Origin: Pseudomonadota bacterium
GTDB lineage: Bacteria > Myxococcota_A > Polyangia > Haliangiales > Haliangiaceae
DNA length: 64,000 bases
Assembly (NCBI GenBank): GCA_022360315.1
Contig: JAKSDA010000061.1
Span: forward strand, 25,982-89,981
Reading direction: 5' to 3'
Shown: piece after piece, positions 1 to 8,184 of the stretch
Position numbering within the stretch: the stretch's first letter is position 1
Layout of the letters: each line of letters begins with the position of its first letter
Translations under genes and position numbers: made by a program
Notes under the pieces: model-generated
What the model was told of the DNA's origin: nothing
What the model saw: the letters and a program-made list of their open reading frames with translations, nothing else
The model's database searches: none

Positions 1-1176
1 TCGAACTCCGCGCCACTCGTACAGCGGCTGACTACACTGATATCCCTGATTGAGCGCGATGCCGTAGGTGTCGGACAGAATCTGCACCAAAAAGGACAGG
101 TCACACGTCTCGCTGCGGGGACGAAAGGTGAAGATCGCCGCGTGATCGGCGTGGCGCGGAAATGGAAAGATGAGTTCCTCGAACTGGCTGAGTTGCTTCC
201 AGCCGTACTGCTCCAGCTCGTTGAGACGCTGGGCGATGGCCGGCAGCCCGAGGCGCTGGATATACGACACCGCCGCACCAAATGCGAGGATCCCCTCGAT
301 ATTGGGGGTGCCCGCCTCGAACATGGCAGGTCCATCGCGGTAGGTCACCGCACCATGTTTGATGTTGCTGACCATACCCCCGCCGTAGCGCACCGGACGC
401 AGGTGCCGATGTAGGTCCTCGCGGATATAAAGCACGCCCACTCCGGTCGGCCCCAGCATCTTATGGGCCGAGAAGGCGAGAAAGTCACAGCCAAGTTCGG
501 TCACATCGACCGGGAAATGACCCATCGCCTGAGCGGCGTCGATGAACACCAAGACGCCGCGCTCCCTGGCGATGCGAATCGCCTCGCGTACTGGTTGCAC
601 GTTGCCCGTGACATTGGACAGATACGTCAACGCGACCAGCCGCGTCCGCGGCGTGATCGCGTCGCGCAAGCGGTCGAGATCGATCACCCCGGTCCCGTCC
701 GTGAGCACGGTCTTGACCCGCGCTCTGGACTGCCACGGCAAGTAGTTGGAGTGGTGCTCCAGGATCGAGACCACCACTTCGTCATCGCGCTCCAGGTTCA
801 GCAGCATGGACGCCAGGTTGATACTGTCTGTGCAGCCGGAGGTGAAAATCACTTCCCTTTTCTTGGCCCCCATGAACGATGCGACATTTTCCCGGCAAGA
901 TTCAAACTTCGCGTTTACGATCTCGGCAAATTGATGATTCGCCCGGCCGACATTGGAGGTGTATTCTCTGTAATAAGCACTGATGGCGTCGATAACCGGT
1001 TGCGGTTTGAGGGTCGTCGCTGCGTTATCCAGATACACCGATGGCCGTCCGGTCGTCGACTCGCGAATCAGGAGGGGAAAATCCCCGCGCACAGATGTGG
1101 TGAGCGGTTTGCTCTGCCGCTCCGCTGGGTCGACATTTGCAGCGATGGTTGGGCCTGATAATCGAGTTTGCATCAT
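1..1176 (-). CDS. SufS-like cysteine desulfurase (class V aminotransferase fold), 3' end off the window
   Basis: PLP enzyme of the group II cysteine desulfurase family, which removes sulfur from L-cysteine as an enzyme persulfide. I translated the minus strand from ATG 1176: 392 residues without a stop to the window edge. Visible are 'YLDNAATT' near residue 48, 'SGCTDSIN' near 113, 'LEHHSNYLPW' near 139, 'DAAQAMGHFPVDV' near 213, and the PLP lysine K239 in 'FSAHKMLGPTG'. 'GYQCSQP' at residue 381 sits where SufS has its catalytic Cys ('HHCAQP'), so a desulfurase is more likely than a plain aminotransferase. About 20-40 C-terminal residues are missing. It starts 7 bp after the stop of the adenylation gene, so it is probably cotranscribed and supplies sulfur to that pathway rather than to Fe-S assembly; no other suf genes are visible. 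Confidence 0.85.
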   Translation of the reverse strand, partial: MMQTRLSGPTIAANVDPAERQSKPLTTSVRGDFPLLIRESTTGRPSVYLDNAATTLKPQPVIDAISAYYREYTSNVGRANHQFAEIVNAKFESCRENVASFMGAKKREVIFTSGCTDSINLASMLLNLERDDEVVVSILEHHSNYLPWQSRARVKTVLTDGTGVIDLDRLRDAITPRTRLVALTYLSNVTGNVQPVREAIRIARERGVLVFIDAAQAMGHFPVDVTELGCDFLAFSAHKMLGPTGVGVLYIREDLHRHLRPVRYGGGMVSNIKHGAVTYRDGPAMFEAGTPNIEGILAFGAAVSYIQRLGLPAIAQRLNELEQYGWKQLSQFEELIFPFPRHADHAAIFTFRPRSETCDLSFLVQILSDTYGIALNQGYQCSQPLYEWRGVR

Positions 1177-1183
1177 GATATCA

Positions 1184-2461
1184 TCACTTGAGTGTAGCGA
1201 ATTTGCCCGAAATCTCGGGCGCAATGGCGCGTTCTCGGGTAAACCGGATGTGACACGGCGATCCGAAGATATCGACGAGGCATTGGGTCAGGGTTTCCCG
1301 ATCCCCTCGGGAGAGCTCTTGATCCGACACGGGAACGTAGCGAAAGACAATCTCATCATCAGCGAGGACTGTGATCTGATAGAGCAGAACCTGGTCAGTC
1401 GCGGGTGATAGGGCGTGATCGACATCGCCAGCGGTGATTGGCCGGCCGGATTTTGCTCGCCGGACGTCGCCTGCTCGGCCGCAGAAATACGCGATCGGGA
1501 CATCGTCGTGGCTCGACTTCGCCGCGATGTGATCCCGTCCGCCCGGCACCTTGACGAGATCGCCGATCCGATATCGAATCAGCGGCATATACTCGTTTTT
1601 AACCGAAGTCACTATCAGGTAATAGAGGTCGTGTTCGACGTTGTAGGGCGCGAGCTCGACCAGCGATAGGTCGCGGCTGCGGGTCAGGGTGCCGTCATCG
1701 GCCTGGAGGTACAAATACCCGATCTCGGTCGCCCCGTAGAGGTCGTAGGTAGGGACGGGCCATCGCGCTTGGATATAACGGCGACAAAACTGCGTCGTCA
1801 TTTCGTAGCTCAGCGTGATGTAGCGCGGCAAGGGATAGGGCACGGTAACACCGTGAACTGCGCAGAGATGGAGAAATAGAGTCAGGTAGGCCGGGTCGGC
1901 GTCGATATAGATCGGCTGGAATCGCGCGATCTCCCCGCACATCCGTTCCAGATCGCTTTTCCTCCACTGATTGGGATCGGCGGTAGTGTTGAGATAAAGC
2001 GCGTTGTTCAGGATGCGATCGTCATACGGCGCTTGCTCGAGATAACAGACTGTATTCGAACAGATCGCCGTGGTCAGCAACGCCTTATGATCGGTGCCAA
2101 CCTCGAAATCGACCATGCGGGGATTATAGCGATAAGTGCGGCGATACTCGTCTTGCCACCAATCCTTTTTGCGTATGACTTGCATGCGGTCCGAGGTCGT
2201 GCCGGAGGTCGTGGCAAACTCGACCTGCCTGGCGGTAAGAGCGGCGTGAAGCCGCGGTGTCATCCAATTGGAGGGAAAGCCGCGCGCGAAGTAGCTTTTG
2301 TCGACGATCAATGCTGACGCGAGATCAGCGCTCGAACGAAATGTTGGAATGCGGCCGCCATATAAGAGTTTGTAGAGCGGAATACCGTCGATTAAAGAGT
2401 TGATATCCCATTTCAACCCATCCACCTGCCGCGGCGCTGTTCGAAGTACAGATGGAGACAT
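1184..2461 (-). CDS. PaaK/CapK-like adenylate-forming enzyme
   Basis: 425 aa, close to the length of phenylacetate-CoA ligases (COG1541), which activate a carboxylate as acyl-AMP and usually transfer it to CoA. Diagnostic segments are the phosphate loop 'TSGTTSDRMQ' near residue 84, the adenine motif 'YDLYGATEIGY' near 237, 'RYRIGD' near 296 and the C-terminal 'PEISGKFATLK', which resembles the A10 lysine motif. The substrate cannot be read from the sequence. It lies 16 bp after the amidase gene and 7 bp before the cysteine desulfurase, suggesting that the activated acid could receive sulfur, an amine or CoA inside one pathway. Confidence 0.82.
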   Translation of the reverse strand: MSPSVLRTAPRQVDGLKWDINSLIDGIPLYKLLYGGRIPTFRSSADLASALIVDKSYFARGFPSNWMTPRLHAALTARQVEFATTSGTTSDRMQVIRKKDWWQDEYRRTYRYNPRMVDFEVGTDHKALLTTAICSNTVCYLEQAPYDDRILNNALYLNTTADPNQWRKSDLERMCGEIARFQPIYIDADPAYLTLFLHLCAVHGVTVPYPLPRYITLSYEMTTQFCRRYIQARWPVPTYDLYGATEIGYLYLQADDGTLTRSRDLSLVELAPYNVEHDLYYLIVTSVKNEYMPLIRYRIGDLVKVPGGRDHIAAKSSHDDVPIAYFCGRAGDVRRAKSGRPITAGDVDHALSPATDQVLLYQITVLADDEIVFRYVPVSDQELSRGDRETLTQCLVDIFGSPCHIRFTRERAIAPEISGKFATLK

Positions 2462-2477
2462 ATTTTCGTCACGCGTG

Positions 2478-3278
2478 TTAGAGGAATTTGGGACCTGGTT
2501 TATGGATCTCGTGAGCGCGCGAAGAAAACGCCCGCCAGAGGTTCTGCAATTTGCGCAAGTTCTTGGTCGACTTCTCGATGTGTCCCTGTACGCCGATGAT
2601 AAACAGCTGATCGTCCCGATGCTCGATCAGCTCCACAATCCCGTCCTCTGCCGTACCCGCAACGCGGAGCTCAGGACCCAGCTTGGAGATCGCCTGGTGA
2701 TGAATAGACGATACGAAATAGCGCTCCGTTTCGACGATTTGCGCACACCGCGTACCCGGCTCGATGCGGAGCTCGTGGTAATTGATCCAGCCGTCGTCGT
2801 CGAGCTCGTGAGCGATGGTGGAAGACTCGGGAAGCTCTTGATGTAGTGTCCCGCCCTCCGCGACGTTGATGATGTGCATCCCGCGACACAGACCCAGCAC
2901 GGGAACTCGGCGAGCTTTTGCAGCGCGATAAAGCGCGATCTCGACAGCATCGCGGGCGGGATCGGGCCGGAGCGAGTCAGGCCGGTGAAAAGGCCGGCCA
3001 AAGCCGTCGACGCCGCGCCCGTAGGTAACCTGGGGTTGGGCGCCGTAGGACGCAGGATCCACATCGCAGCCGGCCGACAAGAGCAATCCGTCCATGACGT
3101 CGGCAAGCGACCCGAGATGCTCGGGGGCGACCAGATTGGGAACCAATAGGGGAACGCAATCCAGGTCGACAACCCGTTGAATCACCGTGTTGTTCAATAC
3201 TGTGAGCTGTTGACGGGACGCGAATTGAACGTTCGCGTTTGCCGATACAGTGGTGGTTGCGATCAAGGGCCTCGACAT
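2478..3278 (-). CDS. Class I glutamine amidotransferase-like hydrolase (peptidase C26, PuuD-like)
   Basis: 266 aa. Peptidase C26 enzymes hydrolyse gamma-glutamyl amide bonds; PuuD does this in putrescine degradation. The nucleophile elbow 'GLCRGMHIIN' places Cys121, and 'VQGHIEKS' gives the His223/Glu225 pair, so the triad looks intact. 'LLLSAGCDVDPASYG' is the usual oxyanion-side loop. It is followed after 16 bp by the adenylate-forming gene. Beside an ATP-grasp ligase it could remove a gamma-glutamyl protecting group, as in the gamma-glutamylation logic of butirosin and Puu pathways; that role is inference. Confidence 0.82.
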   Translation of the reverse strand: MSRPLIATTTVSANANVQFASRQQLTVLNNTVIQRVVDLDCVPLLVPNLVAPEHLGSLADVMDGLLLSAGCDVDPASYGAQPQVTYGRGVDGFGRPFHRPDSLRPDPARDAVEIALYRAAKARRVPVLGLCRGMHIINVAEGGTLHQELPESSTIAHELDDDGWINYHELRIEPGTRCAQIVETERYFVSSIHHQAISKLGPELRVAGTAEDGIVELIEHRDDQLFIIGVQGHIEKSTKNLRKLQNLWRAFSSRAHEIHKPGPKFL

Positions 3279-3343
3279 GGCACGCGCTCTATACAGTCTC
3301 CCCTATACCCGGCACGTTGCAAAAGGCCCAATGCGACCATCCG

Positions 3344-3384
3344 CCTTATCTCACTTATGTCTCTCGAACTGGGTGAGACTGTAT
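3344..3384 (+). repeat. Dispersed intergenic repeat R1, copy 1
   Basis: A 41-bp element between the amidase and radical SAM genes. It matches the minus strand of 48931-48971 at 35 of 41 positions and, more loosely, 50412-50450. The core carries GTCTC and GAGAC arms around a short variable loop, so it can form a small stem. Its right end runs into an AT-rich 'GTATAATAATAAT' tract. Confidence 0.7.
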
Positions 3385-3418
3385 AATAATAATGGGTTGG
3401 AGTTGCCTGCATTTCGGT

Positions 3419-4390
3419 TCAAATCACGGGAAGGTGACGCTTGCCGTCGCCACCCCGACTGTCTTTCCTCCGTGTGGAGGCAAACATCGCAAAAGGTAGG
3501 GCTACTTTATTCGAATTACAATCCTCACAGACGTTCATGCGCCCGAGCTGTCTGACTCGTGTCCGCATGATGGTGCGCAAATCGTCGCTATCGATGTGGC
3601 CAATATTCGATGTATGGCCAAAGTCCTGAAAGCAGCCCATAATCTCCCCTTTGTAGCTGATGCTGATGCTGCCATCGCCAACCGCGCAGTACTGCCGATT
3701 CTTCACCTTACCCGCCAGCATGTTAAAAAGCAGCTTAAATTTGCCGATACCTGTACTGTATTCGCTCTCGGAAGCCGCAATCTCGAGGCACTCCATTAGC
3801 TCCTTGCGCCGTCGGTTGTGCTGCGAGGTCTCGATATCGCCGCCGCGATTCCACAGGGGAAGCAGTCGTAGCTCGCTATATCCAAGCCCGCGCAAATGCT
3901 CCACCGTTTCGGGCAGATGGTCGTAAATGACCGGACCACCGGTGAGGTGAACGATGACCTTGTCAGCTGCCGCCTCGGCAAGTGCAGCAATGTTCCGCCA
4001 TATTTTGTCGAACTTCAGGCCGATATGTACCTGGTCAAACGTGGATTTGTGGATTGAACTCACAGAAAGGCGGATTACGTCGACATGGTCAACACATGCC
4101 CGAATATTTTTTTCCGTAAATGTCACACCAGTTGTGGTGACGTTTGTCGGAGCATCGGCTTTCTCCATGATCTGCAATAGCTCGTGAAACTGGGGATGGA
4201 TTGTCGGCTCCCCGCGCCCGGCGAGATCAACTTCCCATACGTAATCAGATTCGATCTGGGCGACTATTTTTTCCATCGTGTCCAGCGAGATATATCCATG
4301 ATCCGCAATCTGATCCCGCGGACACATGCTACAAGACGCCGGACACGAGGGAGTCGCTTCGATATTTACCAGAATCTTCCTGCGAAACAT
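3419..4390 (-). CDS. Radical SAM protein with SPASM-like C-terminal domain
   Basis: 323 aa. The CX3CX2C cluster 'CPASCSMC' (Cys16, 20, 23) binds the SAM-reducing 4Fe-4S cluster; 'GRGEPTIHPQF' near residue 58 matches the SAM-binding GGE region. The C-terminal third has cysteines in 'QYCAVGDG', 'IMGCFQD' and 'CEDCNSN', a SPASM/twitch-type auxiliary cluster layout found in enzymes that modify peptides or carry out dehydrogenation. Codon use is more AT-rich than in the genes to the right. It lies between a 63-aa ORF and the amidase gene, with a 140-bp spacer holding repeat R1. Substrate unknown; a peptide or an amino-acid-derived small molecule are both possible. Confidence 0.87.
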   Translation of the reverse strand: MFRRKILVNIEATPSCPASCSMCPRDQIADHGYISLDTMEKIVAQIESDYVWEVDLAGRGEPTIHPQFHELLQIMEKADAPTNVTTTGVTFTEKNIRACVDHVDVIRLSVSSIHKSTFDQVHIGLKFDKIWRNIAALAEAAADKVIVHLTGGPVIYDHLPETVEHLRGLGYSELRLLPLWNRGGDIETSQHNRRRKELMECLEIAASESEYSTGIGKFKLLFNMLAGKVKNRQYCAVGDGSISISYKGEIMGCFQDFGHTSNIGHIDSDDLRTIMRTRVRQLGRMNVCEDCNSNKVALPFAMFASTRRKDSRGGDGKRHLPVI

Positions 4391-4519
4391 GAATTAATAC
4401 CATCCGGTTACACGTATTGGTCGCATGCGCTCAGCAATGACGAAAGCGCGTTGTCAGACCGTTGTGCGGCGGCCACCTGCGGAGGTCGAGCCTCTACTGC
4501 GTTCTGCTGTGCCCTCGAC

Positions 4520-4711
4520 TCAGCGAACAGCCACTGGCTCAGAACTACCAAGCCCAGTGAGGGCCAGCGCCGCTACCACTGGACTTCGAAGACTCGAAGC
4601 AATTTTTGTGAAAGCAATCGGTTCTTCGCTCACGATGGCCTGCCAATAGAACTGCGGATATCGCCATAGGGCATGCAGATCTATCCGGCCAAAATCATTT
4701 ACAATGGGCAT
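4520..4711 (-). CDS. Small ORF (63 aa), possible precursor peptide
   Basis: Reads MPIVNDFGRIDLHALW, then an aromatic stretch 'RYPQFYWQ', and ends 'LGSSEPVAVR'. I recognise no family. It lies between the ATP-grasp and radical SAM genes in the same orientation, the usual place for a substrate peptide of such enzymes. A good -10-like TATAAT lies about 15 bp upstream of the ATG, and the region just before the start is purine-rich (GAG) without a strong Shine-Dalgarno sequence. The alternative is that the 583-bp stretch 4391-4973 is simply a non-coding leader. Homology or ribosome profiling would decide. Confidence 0.35.
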   Translation of the reverse strand: MPIVNDFGRIDLHALWRYPQFYWQAIVSEEPIAFTKIASSLRSPVVAALALTGLGSSEPVAVR

Positions 4712-4720
4712 TGTCTCGAC

Positions 4721-4742
4721 TCTATTATTATAACAGCGTCAT
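4721..4742 (-). promoter_or_regulatory. TATAATAATA promoter-like box, also an inverted match to 3374-3396
   Basis: The minus strand reads TGACGCTGTTATAATAATAG, and the plus strand at 3374-3393 reads TGAGACTGTATAATAATAAT. The two share about 17 of 20 positions with one gap and face each other across the radical SAM gene and the small ORF. The TATAAT suits a -10 box for the small ORF, but I see no convincing -35. Confidence 0.35.
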
Positions 4743-4749
4743 AGTATGA

Positions 4750-4763
4750 GATGGTACACCATC
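4750..4763. promoter_or_regulatory. Operator-like palindrome GATGGT-AC-ACCATC
   Basis: Perfect 6-bp arms with a 2-bp centre, just upstream of the promoter-like box of the small ORF/radical SAM genes and about 210 bp downstream of the ATP-grasp stop. The size and placement fit a dimeric regulator site. No cognate regulator is visible in the cluster part within the window. Confidence 0.3.
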
Positions 4764-4770
4764 GTCTCTA

Positions 4771-4821
4771 TGTGGACAATAGATACTTTATGTTCATTTT
4801 TTTTTAGTTTCATTGCCCACA
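4771..4821. repeat. Imperfect inverted repeat with A/T-run loop
   Basis: Arms TGTGGACAAT (4771-4780) and ATTGCCCACA (4812-4821) pair at 9 of 10 positions around a 31-bp loop containing a long T tract. It could end ATP-grasp transcription or act as an attenuator before the small ORF. The surrounding 4700-5010 stretch is much more AT-rich than the window as a whole. Confidence 0.3.
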
Positions 4822-4973
4822 TTTTAGTTTATCTGCAAAAATCGCTATAAAGAACAAGATTCCTGACCGGAATCACCGTCTCTATAAGGACGGATGTGCT
4901 GGTAAGCAATATTCTACCATGAAGAAATAGAAAAAAGACTACTTCTCCCATCCGTATGGCCATAGCGCCACCA

Positions 4974-5942
4974 TTACTTACCCCTACCAAAGTACGAATT
5001 AATATATTGTACAAGGCACGCTAATTTTTTTTCGTCGTTGCTGTATGCGGGGTCTGGTTCAGTTACAGGCATTTTGGTACCAGCTCGCATGGCAGATTCG
5101 ACGAAAATTCCCATAATGGGATTCACTTCCAATATATATGTTTGGCCGTTGTCGATAGATTCGATCATATCGACAATGGTAGTAGTGACATTGAGAATCT
5201 TGGCCGCGCGAAGCGCGATCTGTTGTCGTTCCGTAGTCGGCGGAATTGGCAACATGGCGCCACCTTGCGTGACATTGGTTTTGAAGCGATGGTTGCGACG
5301 GCGACTGTAGCCACCGATCACCTCGTTGTTGAAAATCTCTACTCGATAGTCGTGCTCGCCAAATGGGATATACTTTTCGAAGTAATAGCTATCGACGTAC
5401 GGCCGCGTGGTGAGTATGAAGTCCCACAGCATCTCCGCGGTATCGAACAACATGACGCCAATGGCGCCGTGATTCTGGCGCGGCTTGTACACCACTCGCC
5501 CCCACAGCTCGAATAATCGGTCGATGAATGACCGCTTCGTGCTCTTGTGCAGCAGAGCTGCCGGTGGCACATGCAAACCGTTGCGGCGCAGGATCGCGTT
5601 GGTGTGAAACTTGTCTCGCGCGGTGGTAAATGCGTTCCAATCGTTGAACACGTTTACGCCGGACAGTTCGAGAGCGCGGAGGATTTCGATCTGATATGGA
5701 TTATGTTCATCGATATTCATATGGTAGAGAATATCGAGGCTCGACAGGTCAAAGCCATCTACAGTGTACACACGCCCCTCGAGTACGTAGCACTGCCGCA
5801 TGTCGAAATCCCACACTACTCGATATCCCGCCTCGGTGAGTTGCCCGCGGAGGCGGTCGAGAATCGCCATTCCACCGTCATTGCGATACATCCATAAGCC
5901 GACCAAGCCTCGCGGTGACGACTGTGTGAATGGATCGGCCAT
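4974..5942 (-). CDS. RimK-type ATP-grasp ligase
   Basis: 322 aa. ATP-grasp ligases activate a carboxylate as acyl phosphate and join it to an amine or thiol. Visible parts are an N-terminal Rossmann-like domain, the ATP-binding 'VVYKPRQNHGAIGVM', 'EKYIPFGEHDYRVEIF', the glycine loop 'TQGGAMLP', and the Mg-binding 'YILEVNPIMGIF' near the end. The length matches LysX/RimK/GshB-type enzymes. It is the first gene of the minus-strand cluster, with 466 bp of intergenic DNA before the divergent nitroreductase reading frame. It may ligate an amino acid to a small acid or to a peptide; the substrate is not predictable here. Confidence 0.85.
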   Translation of the reverse strand: MADPFTQSSPRGLVGLWMYRNDGGMAILDRLRGQLTEAGYRVVWDFDMRQCYVLEGRVYTVDGFDLSSLDILYHMNIDEHNPYQIEILRALELSGVNVFNDWNAFTTARDKFHTNAILRRNGLHVPPAALLHKSTKRSFIDRLFELWGRVVYKPRQNHGAIGVMLFDTAEMLWDFILTTRPYVDSYYFEKYIPFGEHDYRVEIFNNEVIGGYSRRRNHRFKTNVTQGGAMLPIPPTTERQQIALRAAKILNVTTTIVDMIESIDNGQTYILEVNPIMGIFVESAMRAGTKMPVTEPDPAYSNDEKKLACLVQYINSYFGRGK

Positions 5943-6508
5943 GGTGTATTCAGCTCAAGAGAACAACTGATGAGGTTCTAGGTTAGACGGCCTCGTGTTG
6001 TCAATCAACGAAACTCATTATCGACTGTCGCCAACTACGAGCTGTCCACTACGAACTGACCAACCCCTCCCAAAATAGCTTAGTTGGGTATGGCCAGCAT
6101 CAGCTGGGTGGCATCTCGAAATGAGACGATGCACATCAGCCTAGCGTAATCAAGTTGCTAGCGAACCTGTGAGCGACTGCAATCTATGCCGAGCGGGTGA
6201 TCATCCACGGGTCGGAAAAAGCAATGGTCGCTGAAAACCAGACCGCGCCAAGAACAAGGCCAGGTGACAACTTGTGAAGCTGGCCGACGGTCGGACCAGG
6301 GGGCCAGCACCCCATCAGGGGTATTTTCGAGCCACTTTGATGGCAGTATTTTTTGTGTCTTATATCACTTTAACAAGCGTGACGCGTTCGCCCGGGCTCC
6401 TGGCAAGCCATGCGACGTGATGCTCTTTTTCGATCGAACGACCCGAGCGGTGGAATGTCGATTGCAAAGGAATGTGGAAGCTACATTGATTTCAACGAGG
6501 TAATGCAG
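5943..6508. other. Divergent intergenic region, no supported gene
   Basis: 566 bp between the ATP-grasp start and the chosen nitroreductase start. ORFs here are short and lack family character or a ribosome binding site. It must hold the promoters of both directions; I could not pick out convincing -35/-10 pairs. Confidence 0.5.
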
Positions 6509-7534
6509 ATGACCGATGCCACCGCGCTCGAGGCGTGGAATGTTACTGCCACCGATTTCCCCAGATCGCGAACCACTCGAGAACAGCTGGCGTATCTGAT
6601 CCGCTACGCAATCCTGGCGCCCAGCTCGCATAATACTCAGCCCTGGCAATTCCATATTGGAATGGACCATATCGATCTCTATGCAGATCGTTCTCGTTCT
6701 CTGGCGGTGATCGATCCCGACCATCGCCAGCTGATCATGAGCTGCGGAGCTGCGCTACTCAATATGCGGGTAGCAGTGCGGCGATTTGGCTTTACTGGCC
6801 AGGTCGAGGTCATGCCCGATCCCGATCGACCCGAGTTTCTCGCCCGTATCAAGCTCGGGCTGCCGGTAACGCCGGATAAGGGCGATTACGAGCTATTTGA
6901 TGCCATTCCGCAACGCCACACCAACCGCCAGCCGTTCGAACTTCGTCCGGTGAGTTATCAGATCGCCGATCAGCTATCCAAAGCAGCGACCAACGAGCAG
7001 GCCTGGATGATCCGTCTCCATCCCGATGCCAAGCAACAAGCTGCGGAACTGATCGCGGCCGCCGATAGGGTTCAGTTTCACGACAAGGAGTTTCGGCGTG
7101 AGCTCTCGCAGTGGCTCAGTCCTGCTCGCAGTGACCGGCGCGACGGTATTCCAGTTGAGGCCAAGCCAGGGCGTCCGATCATGAACGCGCCCATGGTGGT
7201 ACGCACATTCGACATGGGCAATTCGGTCGCGGCGACAGAACACGGCCTGGCCACTGGCTCACCAGTCCTGATGGTTTTGGGCACCGAACTCGACGAGCCG
7301 CTCGACTGGTTGCGCAACGGCCAGGCCATGCAACGCGTGCTTTTGCTCGGACGGACCTACGGGATCTCTGCGTCTTTCCTCAATCAGGTACTCGAGATCG
7401 ATCGTTTCCGCGCAGAGTTTGCGCAGCTTACCAGACGTGCTGGATATCCCCAGCTGGTCATGCGCATGGGATACGGTCCGCCCGCAATGCCGACGCCACG
7501 GCGGCCTGTGGAGGATGTGATCACATGGAAGTAG
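6509..7534 (+). CDS. Acg-like nitroreductase-family FMN oxidoreductase
   Basis: 341 aa from ATG 6509, which is preceded by GAGG at 6497-6500 with 8-bp spacing; the frame is open back to 6410. 'LIRYAILAPSSHNTQPWQF' is the FMN phosphate-binding start of the Acg/Rv3131-type nitroreductase branch, 'RHTNRQPF' is the typical central motif, and 'GHATGSP'-like 'GLATGSPVLMVLG' follows. The N-terminal half aligns with nitroreductases while the rest is a divergent second half-domain, as in Acg proteins, some of which sequester flavin rather than catalyse. It is followed 132 bp later by msrB in the same direction, a neighbourhood that fits redox stress. Confidence 0.8.
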   Translation: MTDATALEAWNVTATDFPRSRTTREQLAYLIRYAILAPSSHNTQPWQFHIGMDHIDLYADRSRSLAVIDPDHRQLIMSCGAALLNMRVAVRRFGFTGQVEVMPDPDRPEFLARIKLGLPVTPDKGDYELFDAIPQRHTNRQPFELRPVSYQIADQLSKAATNEQAWMIRLHPDAKQQAAELIAAADRVQFHDKEFRRELSQWLSPARSDRRDGIPVEAKPGRPIMNAPMVVRTFDMGNSVAATEHGLATGSPVLMVLGTELDEPLDWLRNGQAMQRVLLLGRTYGISASFLNQVLEIDRFRAEFAQLTRRAGYPQLVMRMGYGPPAMPTPRRPVEDVITWK

Positions 7535-7666
7535 GCCCGCTGCGGCCAATCGTGCGCAGCTGGGAGGACAAGATCCCCAGCGAAGCTTTTTCGCGGCTGT
7601 TGACTAGCCACGCACATTCTGCGGGTGTTGGAAGCGCCCCCCGGCCCGGCGAGGTACCATACCGAC

Positions 7667-8062
7667 ATGAGCGAAAAGGTTGTAAAGTCCGACGCTGAAT
7701 GGCAACAGCAACTCACCGATGAGCAATATCGAGTAACTCGCCAGGCCGGCACCGAGCACGCATTCACCGGTCAATACTGGGACAACAAAGAAGCTGGAGC
7801 CTACTACTGCATCTGCTGTGGTGCCCATTTATTCGACTCCGACACCAAATACGAGTCGGGAAGCGGCTGGCCCAGCTTTACCTCACCAATCGATGAGGAA
7901 GGCGTCACTACACGGAATGACACCAGTTATGGCATGGTGCGTACCGAGGTGCTGTGTAGCCAGTGCGATGCTCACCTCGGCCATGTATTTCCCGATGGCC
8001 CCAGACCGACCGGGCAACGCTACTGCATCAACTCAGCCGCGCTCTCGTTCAAGAAGCGCTGA
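7667..8062 (+). CDS. msrB: Peptide methionine-(R)-S-oxide reductase
   Basis: 131 aa. Reduces methionine-R-sulfoxide in proteins. The two zinc pairs are 'CICCGAHLF' and '[12 protein letters not shown]'; the fold motif 'SGSGWPSF' is intact, and the catalytic Cys is in '[11 protein letters not shown]'. Start ATG 7667 gives the usual '[12 protein letters not shown]' N-terminus; the frame is open further upstream but without family similarity. No signal peptide, so cytosolic. Confidence 0.95.
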   Translation: MSEKVVKSDAEWQQQLTDEQYRVTRQAGTEHAFTGQYWDNKEAGAYYCICCGAHLFDSDTKYESGSGWPSFTSPIDEEGVTTRNDTSYGMVRTEVLCSQCDAHLGHVFPDGPRPTGQRYCINSAALSFKKR

Positions 8063-8184
8063 CCCGGCAGGCTGCCCGCCGCAACATCGATTGACACAGA
8101 ATATTCACACCAACGCTTCACAATCGACAATCTGGGTGATGGCGCGACAGTGTTATGCAGACTCGGCCGGTTCTTTGCCGAGGT

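Noticed and set aside
463..1158. 231-codon plus-strand frame at the left edge
   Set aside because: Antisense to the cysteine desulfurase, whose PLP and Cys motifs are intact on the minus strand.
3405..3440. GGTTCAAATC resembling a tRNA T-loop
   Set aside because: No acceptor, D or anticodon arms can be built around it, and it overlaps the end of the radical SAM gene.
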